From: Hungatella effluvii | GTDB taxonomy: Bacteria; Bacillota; Clostridia; Lachnospirales; Lachnospiraceae | Direction: 5' to 3' | NCBI RefSeq assembly: GCF_003201875.1 | Contig: NZ_QJKD01000003.1 | Location: forward strand, 248,001-312,000 | DNA: 64,000 bases | In this document: positions 1 to 8,319 of the stretch, piece after piece | Position numbering within the stretch: the stretch's first letter is position 1 | How the letters are laid out: each line of letters begins with the position of its first letter | Translations under genes and position numbers: made by a program | The notes under the pieces: model-generated | Databases searched by the model: none | Told to the model about the DNA's origin: nothing | Seen by the model: the letters and a program-made list of their open reading frames with translations, nothing else

Positions 1-857
1 TCTCTCAATGCCCGTACAAAATTATTCTTTGAAGGAAATACAGGAGAAGCGGTAACCAGAACGACCATAATTTCACCCGTTGTGAATCCCCGCCGTATCA
101 GGACATGACGAAGGAGACCATATCCCGTGTCCTCATCATACGTTTTAATCTTAAATGACTTTAACATGCCTCTGATGGTTCCAATAATCTCATCCGCTTT
201 TTGATCCTCAATCAGACAGGACTCTACGGGAACGACACGATGAGTATTCGCCTCGTACACCCCCGAAACGGGATTTCCCTTTTTATCATGGTCGAAAACA
301 GCGTGTACCTTATTTCTATAGTGTAAAGGATCCTTCATTCCAATAATCGGCTGCACCTTACAATAGGGTTTTAATAATTCTTCCAGCTTTGCCTGCTTGA
401 TCTTCAGCTGTTTTTCATAAGGCATATCCAGAAGCTGACATCCGCCGCAGCGCAAAAACACAGGACATGCAGAAGTATTCTTTCTGACTGGCTGCCTGTC
501 CACTTTTATTCCTTCCCTGCTCTGTAAATTGGAGTTCCCGCCAGAAGCTCTGTTCCTGCCTGTATCGTACTTCGGTTTCTGGCTGTCATTGCCCCAGTTT
601 CCTTTTCCGCCTGCTCTTTGCTCCTTTTTAGGCCCTTTTTTCTGATCCGACGCTTTCTCTCCCGAATCCGTCTTTCGTCCCATCTTCCTGCCTGCATTGG
701 GCGCTTTATTCTTCTCCTGCCTTGAACTGCTGTCTTTTGCAGCTTTATCATCACGCTTTCCTTTTGTCGCCTTTTCTGTCACTACCCTCGGTCTTTCCGC
801 TTTCAGCCGGTTTTCAATCATTTGATTTTGCCTTCCTTTTTCTTCTTTTATGTTCAT
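1..857 (-). CDS. rlmD: 23S rRNA (uracil-5-)-methyltransferase, RlmD/RumA type, 3' end outside window
   Basis: The reading frame starts at ATG 857 behind a GGAGGG ribosome site and runs off the window edge, so only about 285 N-terminal residues are visible. The cluster CPVFLRCGGCQLLDMPYEKQ at about residues 133-152 matches the Fe-S cysteine region of the TrmA/RlmD family of SAM-dependent enzymes that make 5-methyluridine in 23S rRNA. The SAM-binding domain and catalytic Cys would lie beyond position 1. Before the first cysteine there is a roughly 130-residue basic, low-complexity extension rich in Lys, Arg, Gly, Ser and Asn. A TRAM domain is not evident there. RlmD versus the closely related RlmCD cannot be settled without the C-terminus. 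Confidence 0.85.
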   Translation of the reverse strand, partial: MNIKEEKGRQNQMIENRLKAERPRVVTEKATKGKRDDKAAKDSSSRQEKNKAPNAGRKMGRKTDSGEKASDQKKGPKKEQRAGGKGNWGNDSQKPKYDTGRNRASGGNSNLQSREGIKVDRQPVRKNTSACPVFLRCGGCQLLDMPYEKQLKIKQAKLEELLKPYCKVQPIIGMKDPLHYRNKVHAVFDHDKKGNPVSGVYEANTHRVVPVESCLIEDQKADEIIGTIRGMLKSFKIKTYDEDTGYGLLRHVLIRRGFTTGEIMVVLVTASPVFPSKNNFVRALR

Positions 858-1049
858 GGCGTATTTGGCTCCCTCCAACACTTTCCGCTGCTAAACTGCC
901 AAATATGATAACTTCCTAAATATAATATTCAGTAAAAGCCATTCTATCGTTACAATCAATCGATAACCATTCCCTTTATAGAACTTATTATAATACAAGA
1001 CGCTGTATAAAACCATGGAAAAAAACATTGTCCTGTCAATCCTGTATCA

Positions 1050-1085
1050 GTTACAGTTCACGGCCCATTTGTCCGTCTTCTCCGT
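1050..1085 (+). repeat. Solo arm-like remnant of the foldback element family
   Basis: The stretch begins GTTACAGTTCACGGCCC and continues with a TGTCCG block. It closely resembles the left arm of the intact foldback element at 18623 (GTTAC, TTCACGGCCC, TGTCCG in the same order). No complementary right arm is visible nearby, so it is probably a decayed copy or a lone end. It lies in the intergenic stretch between the divergent rlmD and prdX-like genes. Confidence 0.5.
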
Positions 1086-1117
1086 CCGGTCTGCTCTGCT
1101 TATCTCTCAGCTTACCC

Positions 1118-1145
1118 TTGCATTTTTCCCACACTCTAGTATAAT
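1118..1145 (+). promoter_or_regulatory. Promoter of the prdX-like gene
   Basis: TTGCAT at 1118-1123 and TATAAT at 1140-1145 are separated by 16 bp, upstream of the start at 1203. Confidence 0.6.
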
Positions 1146-1202
1146 AACACCAGGATTCTTATTACTCCTTTGACAGATTTCAAACAGAAAGAGGCACTCC
1201 AT

Positions 1203-1808
1203 ATGACAAACATTACGCCAGGAGAATGTGTTACCCCCATACCGGACTTTCACTTAGACCGCACCCTATATACCGGACGGCCTGCGAATCCTGCCGGGCG
1301 TCCAGATAAAGAGATACACACTTACGATCTACTGGACAAGCTGGGAATCGCCTATCAGCGTCTGGATCATGATCCGACCGCTACGATAGAAGCATGCCGT
1401 GATATCGATGCACTTTTAAACACAAATATCTGTAAAAATTTATTTCTGCGCAATGCTCAGAAAAACAGTTTTTATCTTCTCATGATCCCGGGACATAAAA
1501 AATTTCGGACAGCAGTCCTGTCAAAACAAATCGGCTCAGCCAGACTCTCATTTGCGGAACCGGAATTTATGGAAGAGTATCTGAACATAACGCCTGGCTC
1601 CGTCTCCGTTCTGGGCCTGATGAATGATAAAGAAAATTGTGTCCGCCTGCTGATTGACAAGGCTATTCTTGAACAGGATTTTCTCGGCTGTCATCCCTGT
1701 ATCAATACGTCCAGTTTAAAAATCCGCACCTCGGACATTATCGAAATTTTCTTACCACGCATCAACCACGCCTACACTCTGGTATATCTGCCCGACGATC
1801 AGAATTAG
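1203..1808 (+). CDS. Prolyl-tRNA deacylase-like protein, YbaK/ProX family
   Basis: The 201-residue protein has the YbaK/aminoacyl-tRNA editing fold signature: an N-terminal TYDLLDKLGIAYQRLDHDP segment, then LLMIPGHKK, then SFAEPEFMEEYLNITPGSVSVLGL. Family members (PrdX, ProXp-ala) hydrolyse mischarged aminoacyl-tRNA, typically Ala-tRNA(Pro), in trans. I chose ATG 1203, preceded by AGAGG, over an in-frame TTG 33 bases upstream. It is monocistronic, with its own promoter and a shared terminator with the convergent GGDEF gene. Genes for proline reductase are not near, so the tRNA-editing role is favoured over a regulatory one. Substrate preference is not readable from sequence alone. Confidence 0.8.
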   Translation: MTNITPGECVTPIPDFHLDRTLYTGRPANPAGRPDKEIHTYDLLDKLGIAYQRLDHDPTATIEACRDIDALLNTNICKNLFLRNAQKNSFYLLMIPGHKKFRTAVLSKQIGSARLSFAEPEFMEEYLNITPGSVSVLGLMNDKENCVRLLIDKAILEQDFLGCHPCINTSSLKIRTSDIIEIFLPRINHAYTLVYLPDDQN

Positions 1809-1851
1809 AACTCCCTCCTTATCATTTCACCCATCGTACTGCCTGCTGCAT

Positions 1852-1891
1852 AAAAAATGGCCGCGTTTTCAACGCAGCCATTTTTTCTTAT
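1852..1891. terminator. Bidirectional terminator
   Basis: An inverted repeat (AAAATGGCCGCGTT / AACGCAGCCATTTT, with one mismatch) is flanked by A and T runs. It lies between convergent genes and can serve both. Confidence 0.8.
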
Positions 1892-1929
1892 CCTTATTCT
1901 AATCCCCTTTTCACATCTCTTCTTCTCGC

Positions 1930-3024
1930 CTACTCCTCATACCAGGCAATCCGATTTTTCCCCTCCTGTTTCGCCCGGTACATCGCCTGATCGGCTTTGG
2001 AAAACAGTTCCTGATACTCTTCGTCCAGCTCCCCAGTGCTTGCTGCGATTCCGATACTCACAGAAATCCGGTGTTCGCCTTCCTTCGTAAAATCCGCTGT
2101 GCCGTTTAAAAGCTTCATCGCCCTCGTTTTCGTCTCGCCGCACTCGGAATAGACCACGAATTCATCGCCTCCCACCCGGCCAATCAAGTCGGAATCCCGG
2201 AAAATTTCACGCAGCAGTTCCCCGATTTTAACGAGAATCTTATCCCCGGCCTGATGGCCGTACTGGTCGTTCACGTCCTTGAAATTATCAATATCGATCA
2301 TATATAAACAGCCGCGGCTGCCTCTTTTTAAAGTTTCTTCCATCATATATTCAAATGCCGTCTTATTATACACGCCGGTCAAACCGTCTCTGGTGGACTG
2401 GAAGAGAAGCTGCTCCTCCCGCTCCTTCTGTTTGGTGATATCATCCAGTTTTCCGATCAGACAAACAGGCGTGTCCGCCCCGTCGTACTCTGCCCTGACG
2501 TGACAGATACACCAGCGGTATTCTTCCTTATTCGCTTTCATACGAAACTCAAAGCATCTGTTTTCTCCCTGCGCCGGCGGACGCTTCACGTATTTCTCCA
2601 ATACATTCTTTAAAACCGGAATCTCGATCTGACCGGACGCGTTCGGTGTAAATAGAATCGCTCCGTCCCGGTATCGATACTCAAACAGGACCGTATCGGC
2701 AAATTCCCCCAGTCTCCGGTACAATGCTTCCTGCACCTCCTGCCTATATAATGCTTCCTGCACCTCCTGCCCGTCCTGCTCCTGGCCACACTCCCGCATT
2801 ATCTCCTTTTCCCTCCTCACCGGATAAGAAATCACAGTCATCACGGCCATTGCCGCCAAAGATACTGCAAACACAGCCGCGATCAAGCCGCCTGCCGCCC
2901 CTCCGAACTGCATTCGGCAGCAGCCAAACATTCCTGCCATGATCAGGATATAGATCAGGCCGCATAAAAAAGCCCAGTTTTTCCAGGACCATTTATCCTT
3001 CCTCTTTTTTAAATATTCTGTCAT
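1930..3024 (-). CDS. Membrane PAS-GGDEF diguanylate cyclase
   Basis: The 364-residue protein has two predicted membrane helices near residues 15-65, a PAS-like sensor region (about 100-205, ending LIGKLDDITKQKEREEQL) and a C-terminal GGDEF domain (about 210-362). The active motif RVGGDEFVV, the DIDNFKDVND metal site and DQAMYRAKQ are intact, so it should make c-di-GMP at the membrane. The start at 3024 (MTEYLKK) has an AGAGG site; an upstream in-frame GTG gives ten more residues but no better signal. A nine-residue segment RQEVQEALY is present twice in tandem, from a 27-bp duplication around 2722-2775, in the linker before the PAS region. Confidence 0.88.
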   Translation of the reverse strand: MTEYLKKRKDKWSWKNWAFLCGLIYILIMAGMFGCCRMQFGGAAGGLIAAVFAVSLAAMAVMTVISYPVRREKEIMRECGQEQDGQEVQEALYRQEVQEALYRRLGEFADTVLFEYRYRDGAILFTPNASGQIEIPVLKNVLEKYVKRPPAQGENRCFEFRMKANKEEYRWCICHVRAEYDGADTPVCLIGKLDDITKQKEREEQLLFQSTRDGLTGVYNKTAFEYMMEETLKRGSRGCLYMIDIDNFKDVNDQYGHQAGDKILVKIGELLREIFRDSDLIGRVGGDEFVVYSECGETKTRAMKLLNGTADFTKEGEHRISVSIGIAASTGELDEEYQELFSKADQAMYRAKQEGKNRIAWYEE

Positions 3025-3203
3025 CGGACATCCTCTCGCCCTATAGGCACGCACTTTCTTTTTATCATTCTCTTTCGTTTTTCTAACTTATATAATAACG
3101 CTTTTTATCCGTATATGCAACCGATTTTTCTGCCATTATTACGCATATAAAACGGAATGTCGGGAAAGATTATCCTTTATGATTAACCATAGAGGTGATA
3201 AGA

Positions 3204-3539
3204 ATGAATGAACAGTTTGTCAGAAACAGAATTACAGAGCTCCGTTTGAAAAAGGATGTCTCGGAATACCAGATGAGTCTGGATCTTGGTAAAAATAAGA
3301 GTTACATTCAGGGTATTTCCTCTGGCCGCTCCATGCCTTCCATGAAACAATTCTTCGAAATATGCGATTACCTGGAAATTACGCCGCTGGAATTCTTTGA
3401 TACAGAAATGGCGGAACCGCCACAGTTCCGCAGGGCCATGGAGTTGCTGAAAGAACTGGATCAAGAGGATTGGGAAGCGATTATTCCGCTTCTGATGCGG
3501 CTTCGTAAAGAAATAACCCAAAAACAGGCGGAACCATAG
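3204..3539 (+). CDS. XRE-family helix-turn-helix regulator
   Basis: The 111-residue protein is essentially one HTH domain (residues about 5-65: VRNRITELRLKKDVSEYQMS, then KSYIQGISSGRSMPSMKQFF) followed by a short helical tail. The start ATG 3204 sits behind AGAGGTGAT. The variant recognition helix, with KSYIQ in place of the usual Q-x-x-ISxxE pattern, is common in clostridial short XRE proteins. No neighbour gives its target. It stands alone between a divergent GGDEF gene and a convergent peptidase. Confidence 0.75.
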   Translation: MNEQFVRNRITELRLKKDVSEYQMSLDLGKNKSYIQGISSGRSMPSMKQFFEICDYLEITPLEFFDTEMAEPPQFRRAMELLKELDQEDWEAIIPLLMRLRKEITQKQAEP

Positions 3540-3545
3540 CGATCG

Positions 3546-3603
3546 TGAATTCCCGTCAGGAAGACGATGAAAATCTATTTTTCACCGCCCCTGACAGGAT
3601 TCA
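3546..3603. repeat. Imperfect inverted repeat after XRE gene
   Basis: GTGAATTCCCGTCAGG pairs imperfectly with CCTGACAGGATTCAC. It may act as a weak terminator between the convergent genes, but there is no T run. Just beyond, the 16-mer AAATTTACGYTTACTT is repeated in tandem, at about 3644-3676, at the end of the peptidase gene. Confidence 0.4.
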
Positions 3604-3675
3604 CACCGCATGGCTCCGCCTTATATCTTAAATCTAAGCAATTGTAAATTTACGCTTACTTAAATTTACGTTTAC

Positions 3676-5463
3676 TTATACCGCCCTCGTATTTTCCTTC
3701 AGCCATTCGGCCTCTTCCGCTGTCAAATACGGGGATATCTTCTCATATACTGCGCTGTGGTAGCTGTTTAAGAGTTCCACATCCCGCTCGTTCATCAGGG
3801 ATTTATCGAGTGCTTCCAAATCAATCGGCACAAAGGTCAGAAACTCAAATTCCATAAACTGGCCGTATTCGTTCTTCTCTGCCTTCTTGCAGACAATAAG
3901 ATTTTCCGTACGCACACCGTGGCTGCCTTCAATATATACGCCCGGCTCGTCGGAAGTCACCATGCCTTCTTCCAGTACACAGTTGTCCTGGCGTTCCGGC
4001 ACCATACGCCAGCGGATTCCGTTGGGGCGTTCGTGAACATTTAACAGATAGCCTACTCCGTGGCCGGTTCCGTGGTCAAAGTTCAGTCCTCTGCTCCAGA
4101 GCGGCTCTCTCGCCACATAATCCAGTGTAAGTCCTCTGCACCCATATAAGAACTTTACAGCGGCCAGACGCAGCATACTGATGACGCTCAGGGTGAAATG
4201 TTCCCGTTCTGCTTCCGTCGTCTCCCCCAGGGAGATCGTTCTCGTCACATCGGTTGTTCCCTCATAATACTGTCCGCCGGAATCTACCAGATAGAGTCCT
4301 TTTGGCTCCAGAGCCGCGTTGCTCTCCGGCGTCGCGGAATAGTGGCACATCGCCGCATTTGCCCCATAAGCGGATATGGTATGGAACGAAAGTCCCAGAT
4401 TTCCCTCCTGCTCTGCGCGCAGATTATCCAGGTAATGCTCCGCGTCAAGCTCGGTGATGGTCTGCTTTCCAATATTCTTTTTCAGCCAGCAGATAAACTT
4501 CACCATGGCCACACCGTCTTTGATATGGGCCTTCTTCATATTTTCGATCTCAACCGGATTCTTAACTGCTTTGGCCGGAGCGGTCGGATTCATACGGTCA
4601 ACAACTGCATTGGATTCATCCAGATTGCTGATAATTGCATAGTTGGTCTTCGCTGTCTCCAGAAGCACCTTCTGGCCCTTTAACTGGCTCACCGCATCGT
4701 AAATATCATTGTACGGCCGTACGGTAACGCCCAGCTCTTTTAAATAGGATTTCACTTCGCTGTCCAGAACCGCCTCATTGATAAATAAATAGAACCGTTC
4801 CATCGTCACCAATGCATAGGAAAGGACTACGGGATTGCAGACGACATCATTTCCACGAATATTTAACAGCCACACGATATCATCAAGCGTGGTGAGGACA
4901 TGGACCGTAGTCTTCTCCTTCTTCATCGCTTCCCTTAAATCGGCAATCTTATCCGCTGCTGATTTGCCCGCGTAGTTTTCTTTTAAAATCCAGACCGGTT
5001 CAGCGGATAACGCCGGACGGTCTTCCCAGATGAGATCCACCAGGTCTTCCTTCCAGGAAAATTTCACGTGCTTGTCTTCCAGAAGTTCTTCCAGCTTCTC
5101 TCCCAGCTGGCTGTTGACGACACGGCCGTCGAAACCCAGGGTTCCGTTCTGAGGCATAACCTCTGCCAGATACTCTTCCTCGGTCGGAACGCCCTCCTGA
5201 CCGGATTTCATGAGGAGCACGCCGGATCCCTCCAGCTGCTTCGCCGCCTGTACGAAATACCGGCCGTCGGTCCAGAGTCTCGCTTCTGTCTGCGTGATAA
5301 TCGCCGTACCGGCGGACCCTGTAAAACCAGTGATAAATTTCCTGCATTTAAAATAATCGCCCACGTATTCCGACTCATGAAAATCGGAGGTTGGAATCAT
5401 GTAAGCGTCAATCTGGCGCTCCGCCATCAGGCTTCGTAATGCTGCAATTCTCTCTTGAATCAT
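3676..5463 (-). CDS. pepP: Xaa-Pro aminopeptidase, M24B family, three-domain form
   Basis: At 595 residues this matches the long form of aminopeptidase P: two creatinase-like N-terminal domains and a C-terminal pita-bread metallopeptidase. Metal ligands are recognisable: Asp in LVDSGGQYYEGTTDVTRT, His in HGTGHGVGYLLN, Glu in SDEPGVYIEGSHGVRTEN and Glu in the MEFEFLTF block. It should release N-terminal residues preceding proline in the cytoplasm. Its ATG overlaps the TGA of the upstream dehydrogenase (ATGA), so the two are translationally coupled. The operon order is HAD phosphatase, dehydrogenase, peptidase. Confidence 0.92.
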   Translation of the reverse strand: MIQERIAALRSLMAERQIDAYMIPTSDFHESEYVGDYFKCRKFITGFTGSAGTAIITQTEARLWTDGRYFVQAAKQLEGSGVLLMKSGQEGVPTEEEYLAEVMPQNGTLGFDGRVVNSQLGEKLEELLEDKHVKFSWKEDLVDLIWEDRPALSAEPVWILKENYAGKSAADKIADLREAMKKEKTTVHVLTTLDDIVWLLNIRGNDVVCNPVVLSYALVTMERFYLFINEAVLDSEVKSYLKELGVTVRPYNDIYDAVSQLKGQKVLLETAKTNYAIISNLDESNAVVDRMNPTAPAKAVKNPVEIENMKKAHIKDGVAMVKFICWLKKNIGKQTITELDAEHYLDNLRAEQEGNLGLSFHTISAYGANAAMCHYSATPESNAALEPKGLYLVDSGGQYYEGTTDVTRTISLGETTEAEREHFTLSVISMLRLAAVKFLYGCRGLTLDYVAREPLWSRGLNFDHGTGHGVGYLLNVHERPNGIRWRMVPERQDNCVLEEGMVTSDEPGVYIEGSHGVRTENLIVCKKAEKNEYGQFMEFEFLTFVPIDLEALDKSLMNERDVELLNSYHSAVYEKISPYLTAEEAEWLKENTRAV

Positions 5464-6890
5464 AACCTTTCGTCTCCTTTTGCTTCATAATAATTCTCGA
5501 TTGCCGCCGTTATGCCCTCGCTGTAAGTCGGATGGGCCCTCATGGCAAGCATGAGCTGATCCGCTGTTAGGCCATTTGCGATAGCAGTCGCCATCTCACT
5601 GATCATATCAGTGGCCCGCGGACAGACGATCTGAGCGCCGACAATAGTCCCGGAATATTCCTCAAAAATCAGATGAATAAATCCGCTCTGTTCTCTGGTA
5701 ATGATGGATTTTCCATTACCGCTCATGGAGTAGCGCCCGCAGCGCACCTTCATGTTATGGGCCTTCGCTTCTTCCACCGTAATTCCGACGGAAGCAATCT
5801 CCGGCTCGGTATAAATGCATCCCGGCACGACCGGAAGTTCCACAAACATGCCATTCGGAACCACGGAAAGCCGTATGGTGTGATGCACGCCCGCGATCTT
5901 TTCAACCACATAAGTACCCTCGGCCGCCGCCACATGAGCCAGCATCTTGCCGGCCGTCACATCGCCGATGGCGTAAATGCCGGATTCACTGGTTCGGAAC
6001 TCTGAATCCGTCTTAAGACATCCGTCTTCCATGGCAAGGCTGACATCGCGTCCAAAAAGTCCGTCCAGATTCGGCTTTCGGCCTGCTGCCAGGAGAATCT
6101 GGCCGGAACGGATCGTCCGCACCTCTCCATCCGCCTCATAAACGCAGATGAGTCCCTGTTCCTCCTCGCGGATTTCCAGGACCTTTGCCTCACACTGGAC
6201 AGCGATTCCTTTCCGTCTCAGTTCATTTTCCAGGACCTCGGAAACTTCATTGTCCATAGGTCCCAGTAAATGCTCCCGGCTTTCGATGATCGTCACATGG
6301 GAGCACAGCGCCTGGAATATCGTTGCGAATTCCACTCCGATCACGCCGCCCCCAATAATCGTGAGGCGGTCGTAATTCCAGGTATCGGAAGCCAGCAGAC
6401 GGTCACTCGTCAGAACGCCCGGCAGCATCGCTCCCGGAATATCCGGTATCACCGGTTTCGCCCCCGTTGCGATGATGATGTGATCTGCCTCGTAATAGTC
6501 TTTACCTGAAGGACTGTTGACCTCCACGGTCCGTCCCCGGCGGATCGTCGCCGTTCCCTCGATATAGTCGACTCCCGCATGTTCAATCGATTCCCGAACT
6601 TCCTTCCGGTACTCTTTTACAGAACGTTTCTTATAGTCCTGCATTTTTTTAAAGTCAAAAGAAATGAAATCAGCCGATACTCCAAATACATCACAGCTCT
6701 GAAACGCTGCAAACATACTGGAGGCATGAAGCAGAGCCTTCGTCGGAATACACCCCTTATTGACACAGGTCCCGCCCAGTTTTTCCTTCTCTGCGATTGC
6801 AGTCTTAAGCCCCAGCCCTGCTGCCTTAAGCGCAGCCGTATAACCGCCGGGCCCGCCGCCTATGATAAAGATATCATAATGTTTTGCCAT
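5460..6890 (-). CDS. Dihydrolipoyl dehydrogenase (E3)
   Basis: The 476-residue flavoprotein has the FAD motif GGGPGG at residues 11-16, the redox pair C42-V-N-K-G-C47, a second NAD-binding GGGVIG near residue 179, and the C-terminal HPTYSEG dimer motif that carries the catalytic His-Glu dyad. It would re-oxidise protein-bound dihydrolipoamide with NAD+. No lipoyl-dependent complex (pyruvate, acetoin, glycine cleavage) is near, so its partner is elsewhere. It overlaps the peptidase start by four bases and follows the HAD gene by 51 bases. Confidence 0.9.
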   Translation of the reverse strand: MAKHYDIFIIGGGPGGYTAALKAAGLGLKTAIAEKEKLGGTCVNKGCIPTKALLHASSMFAAFQSCDVFGVSADFISFDFKKMQDYKKRSVKEYRKEVRESIEHAGVDYIEGTATIRRGRTVEVNSPSGKDYYEADHIIIATGAKPVIPDIPGAMLPGVLTSDRLLASDTWNYDRLTIIGGGVIGVEFATIFQALCSHVTIIESREHLLGPMDNEVSEVLENELRRKGIAVQCEAKVLEIREEEQGLICVYEADGEVRTIRSGQILLAAGRKPNLDGLFGRDVSLAMEDGCLKTDSEFRTSESGIYAIGDVTAGKMLAHVAAAEGTYVVEKIAGVHHTIRLSVVPNGMFVELPVVPGCIYTEPEIASVGITVEEAKAHNMKVRCGRYSMSGNGKSIITREQSGFIHLIFEEYSGTIVGAQIVCPRATDMISEMATAIANGLTADQLMLAMRAHPTYSEGITAAIENYYEAKGDERL

Positions 6891-6941
6891 GCTACTTATT
6901 TCCTTCCCTGTATATTTTCATAAAAGTAATGCCACACACCC

Positions 6942-7730
6942 TTATAACCGGATCAGCCCAAAATGAATACAGGCGTTGCGGATACCGTCCGAATCCACGG
7001 CATCAGTCACATAATCCGCGGCCTCCTTAAGCTCTTCCATGGCGTTTCCCATGGCGATTCCGATGCCTGCCGTCTTCACGATATCGTAATCGTTCATGCT
7101 GTCCCCAAACGCCACTGTACTGGAAAGAGGGATATTAAAATAGTCGCAGAGGCGGATCAGCCCCATAGCCTTGCTGGCTGTCTTCTCCACCACATCCGCG
7201 CCCCGTTTTTCCGCGAACATGTGCACATTTACCTCGGGAAACCGGGCCCCCATGGCCTTTGCGCCCTTTTCATCTCCAATGTATGCCATTGTCCTGACAT
7301 CCAAATCAGGAAGCTTCCACGGGTCCGCAAACCGGCGTCCGCATTCTCCCCACAGATCCGTATCGTGGCGGTTTACCACTTCCGGATGCACGTAGTAATC
7401 ATACCCGCCCACACTGGCTCCCACGCTGCAGGCTGCATCCTCCTGTGCATAGGCAATGATCTGTCTCATCAGTTCCTTATCAAACAGATGCTCGTAAATA
7501 ATCGTGTCCCCCACCGTAATCTTCGTTCCATTCAAATGAATGATGGCATCCGGCCTGATCTGTTCCTTTAACACGACGCTGAAGCTGGAATCCATGTCGC
7601 GGCCGGTGGCCAGCACAATGGTGTAATTCTCCCGGAGCCGTTCCAGGGTCTCCATGGCGCTGTCCGGTATCGTCCAGTCCTTATGGTCCAAAAGTGTCAT
7701 ATCTACATCAAAACTCACGATCGGTTTCAT
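6942..7730 (-). CDS. HAD superfamily (Cof-type) phosphatase
   Basis: The 262-residue protein has HAD motif I FDVDMTLLD (nucleophile Asp8), motif II LATGR, a C2-type cap, and motif IV GDSMNDYDIV. Such enzymes dephosphorylate sugar phosphates or other small phosphates in the cytoplasm; the substrate cannot be predicted. I chose ATG 7730, directly behind GGTGAG, over an ATG nine codons upstream that has poor spacing. It is the first gene of the dehydrogenase-peptidase operon. Confidence 0.85.
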   Translation of the reverse strand: MKPIVSFDVDMTLLDHKDWTIPDSAMETLERLRENYTIVLATGRDMDSSFSVVLKEQIRPDAIIHLNGTKITVGDTIIYEHLFDKELMRQIIAYAQEDAACSVGASVGGYDYYVHPEVVNRHDTDLWGECGRRFADPWKLPDLDVRTMAYIGDEKGAKAMGARFPEVNVHMFAEKRGADVVEKTASKAMGLIRLCDYFNIPLSSTVAFGDSMNDYDIVKTAGIGIAMGNAMEELKEAADYVTDAVDSDGIRNACIHFGLIRL

Positions 7731-7814
7731 ATTCTTTCTCACCTGTCTTTTCTCCATGAATCATATCGTCCTTACCATCATATCTTAAAATATAAAATTT
7801 TTCAACAAATATAC

Positions 7815-7843
7815 TTTTCAAATCGCAAACTTTCTGCTATAAT
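7815..7843 (+). promoter_or_regulatory. Promoter of tRNA-Pro
   Basis: TTTTCA at 7815-7820 and TATAAT at 7838-7843 are spaced by 17 bp and lie 17 bp before the tRNA. Confidence 0.6.
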
Positions 7844-7860
7844 ACCATAGTGACCAGAAA

Positions 7861-7934
7861 CGGAGTATGGCGTAGCTTGGTAGCGCGCTCGGCTGGGGGC
7901 CGAGAGGTCGCAGGTTCAAATCCTGTTACTCCGA
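7861..7934 (+). tRNA. tRNA-Pro (anticodon GGG)
   Basis: The sequence folds as a cloverleaf: acceptor CGGAGTA/TACTCCG with discriminator A, D-arm containing AGCTTGGTAGC, anticodon stem CTCGG/CCGAG enclosing CTGGGGG (anticodon GGG), and the T-arm with GGTTCAAATCC. The C1-G72 pair is the bacterial tRNA-Pro identity pair. The CCA end is not encoded. Confidence 0.95.
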
Positions 7935-7943
7935 TTCACACAG

Positions 7944-7987
7944 AAGTGCTGGTTTGCCTTATTTTATAAGGCATCCGGCACTTTTTA
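7944..7987 (+). terminator. Terminator of tRNA-Pro
   Basis: The stem AAGTGCTGG-TTGCCTTA / TAAGGCA-CCGGCACTT is followed by five T. Confidence 0.85.
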
Positions 7988-8319
7988 TTAGCCAAAAAAG
8001 CGCCATTTTTTGAAAACAGTTGAAGACAATTATTATTGATTGATTCACATATCCTTGACCATTATGGTACCCTTCTGGAACCAGCAATAGAAGAAGAGAC
8101 TGTATACGTATTGCCGCAATATAATGCCTTATATTTATCTTTTATTTTGCCAGTGACTCGGCACAGGTTACTATTAAATAAAAATAGGGAATAGTTGAGT
8201 TTAGTACCCTTCTATTCCCTATTTTTTGCGCTGTTTATCTTGAGTTAATTATGATATTTTCCCACAGCAATTTCTATTTCCGAATATTTGTTAAATTATT
8301 TCTGCTACCCGTTCCCGCT
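7988..8319. other. AT-rich intergenic stretch after tRNA-Pro
   Basis: No supported gene is present. A plus-strand open frame from TTG 8036 to the stop at 8192 has no ribosome site and runs into a terminator. The stretch may be remnant DNA of an island next to the tRNA gene. Confidence 0.45.
8179..8227. terminator. Terminator below the PTPS-like gene
   Basis: AAAAATAGGGAATAG pairs with CTATTCCCTATTTTT, with T runs on both strands. It fits termination of the minus-strand gene ending at 8320. Confidence 0.8.

Larger units (their letters stand above)
858..1202. other. Divergent intergenic region rlmD / prdX-like
   Basis: This 345-bp gap has no credible gene. It holds the ribosome site and probable promoter of rlmD on the minus strand (a TATAAT-like box is seen around 990 but its -35 is weak), the arm-like remnant at 1050-1085, and the plus-strand promoter at 1118-1145. 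Confidence 0.6.

Noticed and set aside
8027..8194. Short plus-strand frame after tRNA-Pro (about 50 residues from TTG 8036)
   Set aside because: No ATG, no ribosome site, and its end overlaps a terminator stem. It may be a remnant but cannot be supported as a gene.
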